NCBI GenBank assembly: GCA_003427395.1
Contig: BFEA01000312.1
Coordinates: forward strand, 299,526 to 332,592
DNA from: Chara braunii
Lineage: Eukaryota > Streptophyta > Charophyceae > Charales > Characeae
DNA length: 33,067 nucleotides
Direction of reading: 5' to 3'
Shown here: piece after piece, positions 29,516 to 33,067 of the stretch
Layout: every line of letters starts with the position of its first letter
Position numbering within the stretch: the first letter of the stretch is position 1
The notes under the pieces: model-generated
What the model saw: the letters and a program-made list of their open reading frames with translations, nothing else
Told to the model about the DNA's origin: nothing
The model's database searches: none
Translations under genes and position numbers: made by a program

Positions 29516-30466
29516 GTGCCCGCCCTAAGTGAAGGCGGGCCAGCAAATCAACAAGAGCCCTCTGTGCAAACATTTCCCGAAGTGGGGTCCATACAGTTGC
29601 AGCACGCCAGTTGGTTGGAGTGCACCGAGTCTTGAATCTTTGCAAATGTGGAGATCCCAGAGCCTCTGAGTTAGTTAGGCCTTGGGCACTTGAACGTGAG
29701 GCCGACAATGCACGCTGGGGATAGAGGCCGAAAATGCCAAAGGGAAATCGGCCCACTATCTGAATCTGGCTGCAGGCCTTGATGAAAGAGGCGCAACTGC
29801 ATTGCCCCGGGCCTCAACTGTACCGGGCTGAGTTCAGCCAGTGGGGCCCAGTCGCAGGCTGAAGGGAGGCCGCCCACATGCAGCACTGGCATATAGGCAA
29901 GCAGAGCGAGTGGGCAGGGATCTTGGCCAATGCAGGCATTGTGGGCACACTGCGCGAATGCGAGGTGCTGCGCTGGGATGAGACAGGCTAGCGCTAGGCG
30001 GTAGGGCGCTGCCTGTGTACTGGGCGCTTGGCGGCCATAGCCGGGCTGCATAGGGCGCAAGGGAGGTGAGGCCGAAGGTTGTTCTTCGGAGGTGAAGGGC
30101 GTTGTGTGGGTAACAAGGGAGAGTGTGGGTGAAGAGGACACGTACCTGGTGGAGGTCGGCATTGGTGTTGACATCATCACTCGCTGGTAGTCAAGTTGTC
30201 TGGTTGCTTTCATTGCTGTAGTTGTAGGCTTAGGCTGTAGAGTAGATAGGGCGCCTGGCGCCATTCACAAGAGAGAGCTACATTGGGTTATGCTATTGGT
30301 GTTGCCCTGTTGGGCATGGACATTGACTCACGATTCTTCTGTATCATTCTCAAATGGATGGTTACTCGGTTCCATTGTGCTATCTGCTCTGGCTTTGACT
30401 ACTTGGACTTCAGTGTGATTTTGCAATCTGGATTTCTGTGCTTCGTCCATATTCATGTTCCTTGCA
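29516..30466 (+). repeat. Element 2 3' LTR, remainder
   Basis: From GTGCCCGC onward it follows the 5' LTR of element 2 (12079-13056) to the terminal CA at 30466, with about 3 percent substitutions by eye, a deletion of about 20 bases and a 6-base deletion. It is followed by ATTA, matching the bases before the 5' LTR. Confidence 0.9.
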
Positions 30467-31020
30467 ATTATAAAAATTGTTTTTAAAATTTATTTTTTAT
30501 TTTAAATTTGGTGACGAATTTCAATGTGACCCTAAGGCAAAAGTTGTTTAACTTATATTTCTGTATAACATAGTTTGTTTTTGGATTTTTTGGAATTTAT
30601 TTTAATTTTATATTTTTTTTGTCGGGACCTTCCTTGGTCCTTGCACGGGCTGGCCACTTGGGACCCGAGCAGCCCAGCTGGTAGCCAAGAAAACAAGTGA
30701 TTACCCTATTATTTGACATTTTTTAACCAATCACGACCTCGTTGGTTTTGACCGAAATTTACCTATTTATTTCTCCTCTTTGATTTAAACGGATTTTCCC
30801 TATTTTATTATCCCTCACTGATTTTATCAGATCTTACTTAATTTTTACCCTTGCTATAGCCCGCGTGTTATTGCGTGCACGATACCCCTAACTTACCGGA
30901 TTCCCATGGGTGACTGAGTGACTCGTAGGAACTCGGATGGACACTCGGTATAAGCACTCGACAATCTAGTACAACCAGCAGCTGGCCAGGACCGGGACCG
31001 GTGTGGCACTGGTTCGACAT
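30467..31020. other. AT-rich flank right of element 2
   Basis: No gene. CTGGTAGCCAAG (30678-30689) is the reverse complement of 11936-11947, and nearby GC-rich words also correspond in inverted order, so element 2 sits between the arms of an inverted repeat. Confidence 0.6.
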
Positions 31021-31240
31021 TGGTAGACTCACAACAGTCCGGTACTATCATTTCTGGTGTGGTCACTGGTGCAACATTGGTAAACTCACAACAACCCGGT
31101 ATTACTATTTCTGGTTGGTAAGCTCACGACACTCCGGTACTATCATCTCTGGAACGACCGATGGTCCAACATTGGTCTGGTACGGTCACTGGTTTGGTAC
31201 TGGTACGACTCGCTGCAGTCCGGAGCTATTATTTTTGGTG
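31021..31240. repeat. Minisatellite, four degenerate units
   Basis: Units begin TGGTARRCTCAC at 31021, 31078 and 31116, with a more diverged one at 31173. Spacings of 57, 38 and 57 bases show one shortened unit. The 105-codon open frame through it is a repeat by-product. Confidence 0.8.
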
Positions 31241-32290
31241 TACTTGCTGATTCGGAACTGGTACAGTTTACTGCCAATCGACGTTGTTATTCCTTGGTAC
31301 AACACTTGGTGCAGTTAAGGGGCTTGGAACAGCTCGCTCAGCCTGAGGGTCCGATAGTTCTCAACTCACGGGGCATTAGTCCAAGACAGTCGATCCGGGC
31401 CAAAACCATTGGTACAAACGGTGGGTAACGTCCTGATCTATGGGCCTGCAACCGCCAGTACCGATACTGCCAGCACTCCGTTTGAGGCTAAGGGCTCGTG
31501 AGCCAGCGGGATGGAGGACCCATATGAGATATAGGGAAGACCACCAGAAGAGCAAGGGCAATTCGGGACTGGGGCGACCAGAAGGAACGCAGCGCATAGG
31601 CAGGGAACGACTGTGAACGCAGCGAGTTGGTTTGTGGCATCCCGTGCCTGCTCTTGAGGCGGTTATGCCCCACGTGAAAGCACACTGCCTGCATCGGTCA
31701 ACAAGGAGGAGATACAAGGAGGGAATAGAAACATATATGGAAAAAGATGGGGCATTCGGGCTCGCTGGAGCAAGCGACCAGGCGAACGCTCCTGCTGTGT
31801 TACATGCCCAGTTGGGCGATGTACATAAATAACCGAGGATCCGCAATGTGATAAAAAGGACTGAATGGACAATGCAATGCAAGTGAAATCTCAACAAGCA
31901 GTGTGCGTCCTCATACATACAAAATTGGTGCTTTATAGCGTCGGGGAAGATTTAGATACAAGTCCTGACCTGATCGGGACTGACCTCTCTCTCGTAGTGC
32001 AAGACAACGCAACAGAATGCTGGAATACCAATGACTAGCCCAATCAATGCCGCAGTACAGACCAAACATACATCATCCTCATCACAAGGTGTGAAGGGGT
32101 CTGACGCTATACACAGGAAGAATGCGCCAGGTCCGGTCCATACATAGACGAAGAGGAGGTGAGCAGACGAAGAAGAAGGGAGAAGATGGGAATGTCGTAA
32201 ACACCAAGTCTTTGTTACAAGTCCCAAATAATCCCTCGTCAAAATGTCTGAAGCCCAATGTCGAGTCTGGATCCAAATGTCACCAGGCCC
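31241..32290. other. Stretch without a recognised gene
   Basis: The longest open frame (31376-31918, minus, 180 codons) has no recognisable domain and other frames are open opposite it. A plus frame at 31632-31832 (ETYMEKDGAFGLAGAS) looks protein-like but is only 66 codons, with a stop just upstream. An exon of a host gene cannot be excluded. Confidence 0.4.
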
Positions 32291-32537
32291 GCTCTGTAGC
32301 CCTTTTGGCCCGGCAGTGAGGCCGGCCTGACCCCGGCCTGGTACCGGGTTACTCCGGCCTGGACCAAGGCCGGTATATCTCTCCGACCTAGGCCCAGGCC
32401 GGGTTGGTCATTCATTCAGTTGTTCATTCTTTGATTGAGTCGGACTAGACCGTCACTCAACTGCTGCTTTCGTGTGTGTCCATCTTCTCTCTCTCTCTCC
32501 CACCATCTCCGCACGTGCCCTCCGCACGTGCGTCACA
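32291..32537 (+). repeat. Right end of an LTR from a third element (left end unknown)
   Basis: The sequence up to CGTCACA (32537) sits where an LTR end is expected, because a primer site begins 2 bases later. A possible TG start is TGTAGCCC at 32295, but with no second copy in the window the left end is a guess. It has CT-rich runs and a short tandem CCGCACGTGC. Confidence 0.45.
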
Positions 32538-32538
32538 T

Positions 32539-32556
32539 TGGTATCGGAGCAGGTTC
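32539..32556 (+). promoter_or_regulatory. Primer binding site of a third LTR element
   Basis: TGGTATCGGAGCAGGTTC resembles the initiator-Met primer site (TGGTATCAGAGCCAGGTT) with one substitution and one missing base. It differs from the sites of elements 1 and 2 after GGAGC. Confidence 0.75.
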
Positions 32557-32782
32557 TTGAACCCCTGCTACCTCCCTCCCTCCCTCTGTCTCACTATCCT
32601 GCCACCACAGATAGCCATCTCCACGGTTGTTTTGAATCTGCACCTGGTCTGCACCTGGTCTGTCAACGAGGCCAGATACGTTAGTCATCCGAGTTGGCGA
32701 CTTCCTCCTGCTCCAAGAAAGGCGCTGCTCCAGCTGCTGTGACTCTCCTACTGGCTGCCGACCTCGACCAGGCGCTGCTGGC
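32557..32782. other. Interval between primer site and 18S fragment
   Basis: CT-rich and GC-rich sequence without gene or known motif. A TGCACCTGGTC word is repeated in tandem near 32640. Confidence 0.4.
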
Positions 32783-32954
32783 ACTATCACTGCATGTGGC
32801 TCCTACCCATCGATTGGCCAAGAGAAGTATCTGAGTTGTGGTAACTTTGGCGGCCTGCAGCTGGCGGTGCAGTGAGAAGTCATTGAACCGTATCAATTAG
32901 AGGAAGGAGAAGTCGTAACAAGGTGTCCGCAGACGAACTTGTGGAAGGATCATT
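32783..32954 (+). rRNA. Diverged 3' end of 18S rRNA (pseudogene fragment)
   Basis: GGCTCCTACCCATCGATTGG, GAGAAGTCATTGAACCGTAT, TTAGAGGAAGGAGAAGTCG, TAACAAGG and GGAAGGATCATT occur in the order of helices 44-45 and the terminus of eukaryotic 18S rRNA. Nearly invariant positions are changed: plants have AACAAGGTTTCCGTAGGTGA where this has AACAAGGTGTCCGCAGACGA, and CCTGCGGAAGG reads CTTGTGGAAGG. Only the last 170 or so bases are present. It is almost certainly a non-functional copy. Confidence 0.88.
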
Positions 32955-33067
32955 GACACGTGGACGACTGCCCTTCAACCCCGCCACGTCAGCCCCTCCT
33001 TCCCTCTCACCTGCACCCCTCGACTCCCCCCCCCCGTTACCTCTATCCTCCTCCCGACTCTTCCCCA
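32955..33067 (+). other. ITS1-like C-rich sequence to the right edge
   Basis: It follows directly after the GGATCATT that ends 18S, where ITS1 begins in a normal rDNA unit. It is strongly C-rich with a CCCCCCCCCC run. Whether it is true ITS1 cannot be judged without the 5.8S, which lies outside the window. Confidence 0.45.

Larger units (their letters stand above)
12005..30466 (+). mobile_element. Element 2: second Ty3/Gypsy chromovirus-type element, split in its 3' LTR by a 9.6-kb insertion
   Basis: 5' LTR 12005-13056, primer site 13060-13076, leader, gag 14355-16172, pol to 19757, purine tract 19781-19794, and a 3' LTR in two parts (19795-19876 and 29516-30466). ATTA lies directly outside both ends (12001-12004 and 30467-30470), a 4-bp target duplication tying the left LTR to the far right segment. 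Removing 19877-29515 and one copy of an 8-base repeat gives an element of about 8.8 kb. Gag is intact, while pol has an 80-nt deletion and four nonsense codons. It belongs to the same family as element 1 but a different LTR subfamily. Confidence 0.85.

Noticed and set aside
29671-30264. 197-codon minus-strand open frame
   Set aside because: It is antisense to the element 2 LTR and appears in shorter form at the same place in the 5' LTR. It reflects GC-rich composition.
30980-31060. tRNA-like GGTTCGA word
   Set aside because: No A box at the right distance and no cloverleaf; the word is part of the minisatellite.
31376-31918. 180-codon minus-strand open frame
   Set aside because: No recognisable domain and overlapping open frames on the other strand. 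Left as unassigned because a host exon could not be excluded.

Overview
This looks like a stretch of eukaryotic nuclear DNA from the green (streptophyte) lineage, dominated by retrotransposons. No intact host protein gene is visible. The reasons are two Ty3/Gypsy elements with a C-terminal chromodomain-like region and initiator-Met-type primer sites, a eukaryotic 18S rRNA 3' end near the right edge, and an organelle-type 23S rRNA fragment near the left edge. The Pol protein resembles elements I associate with charophyte algae such as Chara. That is an impression from memory, not a search result. A few bases are ambiguous (n at 6271, 6380, 14655 and 24890).

Layout. 1-1235 holds a decayed gag of the same retrotransposon family on the minus strand. 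1501-2124 is AT-rich and contains a 64-bp perfect palindrome and an organelle-type 23S rRNA fragment. Element 1 occupies 2125-10992 (LTRs of about 1.1 kb, PBS, leader, gag, pol, PPT). Its gag carries one in-frame stop. Its pol carries a 52-nt deletion, two stops, a 4-nt duplication and a 1-nt deletion. 10993-12004 is AT-rich and then mixed sequence without a recognised gene. Element 2 starts at 12005. Its gag is intact, while its pol has an 80-nt deletion and four stops. Its 3' LTR starts at 19795, breaks off at 19876 and resumes at 29516-30466, with 8 shared bases at the break and a matching ATTA at the two outer ends. The simplest reading is a 9.6-kb insertion (19877-29515) inside the 3' LTR.

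The insertion has no recognisable protein. It carries a strong hairpin next to its left end, GA microsatellites, a 35-bp minisatellite and a cluster of tight hairpins at 28.7 kb. Its most unusual feature is an array of about 17 related hairpins at 25.4-26.75 kb whose arms change in a compensating way. I recognise no known family for this array.

Right of element 2 are an AT-rich flank, a small minisatellite (31.0 kb), a 1-kb stretch with nothing recognised, the end of another LTR with its PBS (32539), and 250 bp further on a diverged 18S rRNA 3' end running into ITS1-like sequence.

How the genes work together. In both elements gag and pol lie in different frames. A G GGA AAC heptamer sits in the correct phase just before the gag stop, followed 10 nt later by an 8-bp hairpin, so Gag-Pol was probably made by programmed -1 frameshifting. 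Neither copy could now make a complete Pol. Every stop in the pol of element 2 is a C-to-T change at a CG or CAG site, which points to decay under cytosine methylation.
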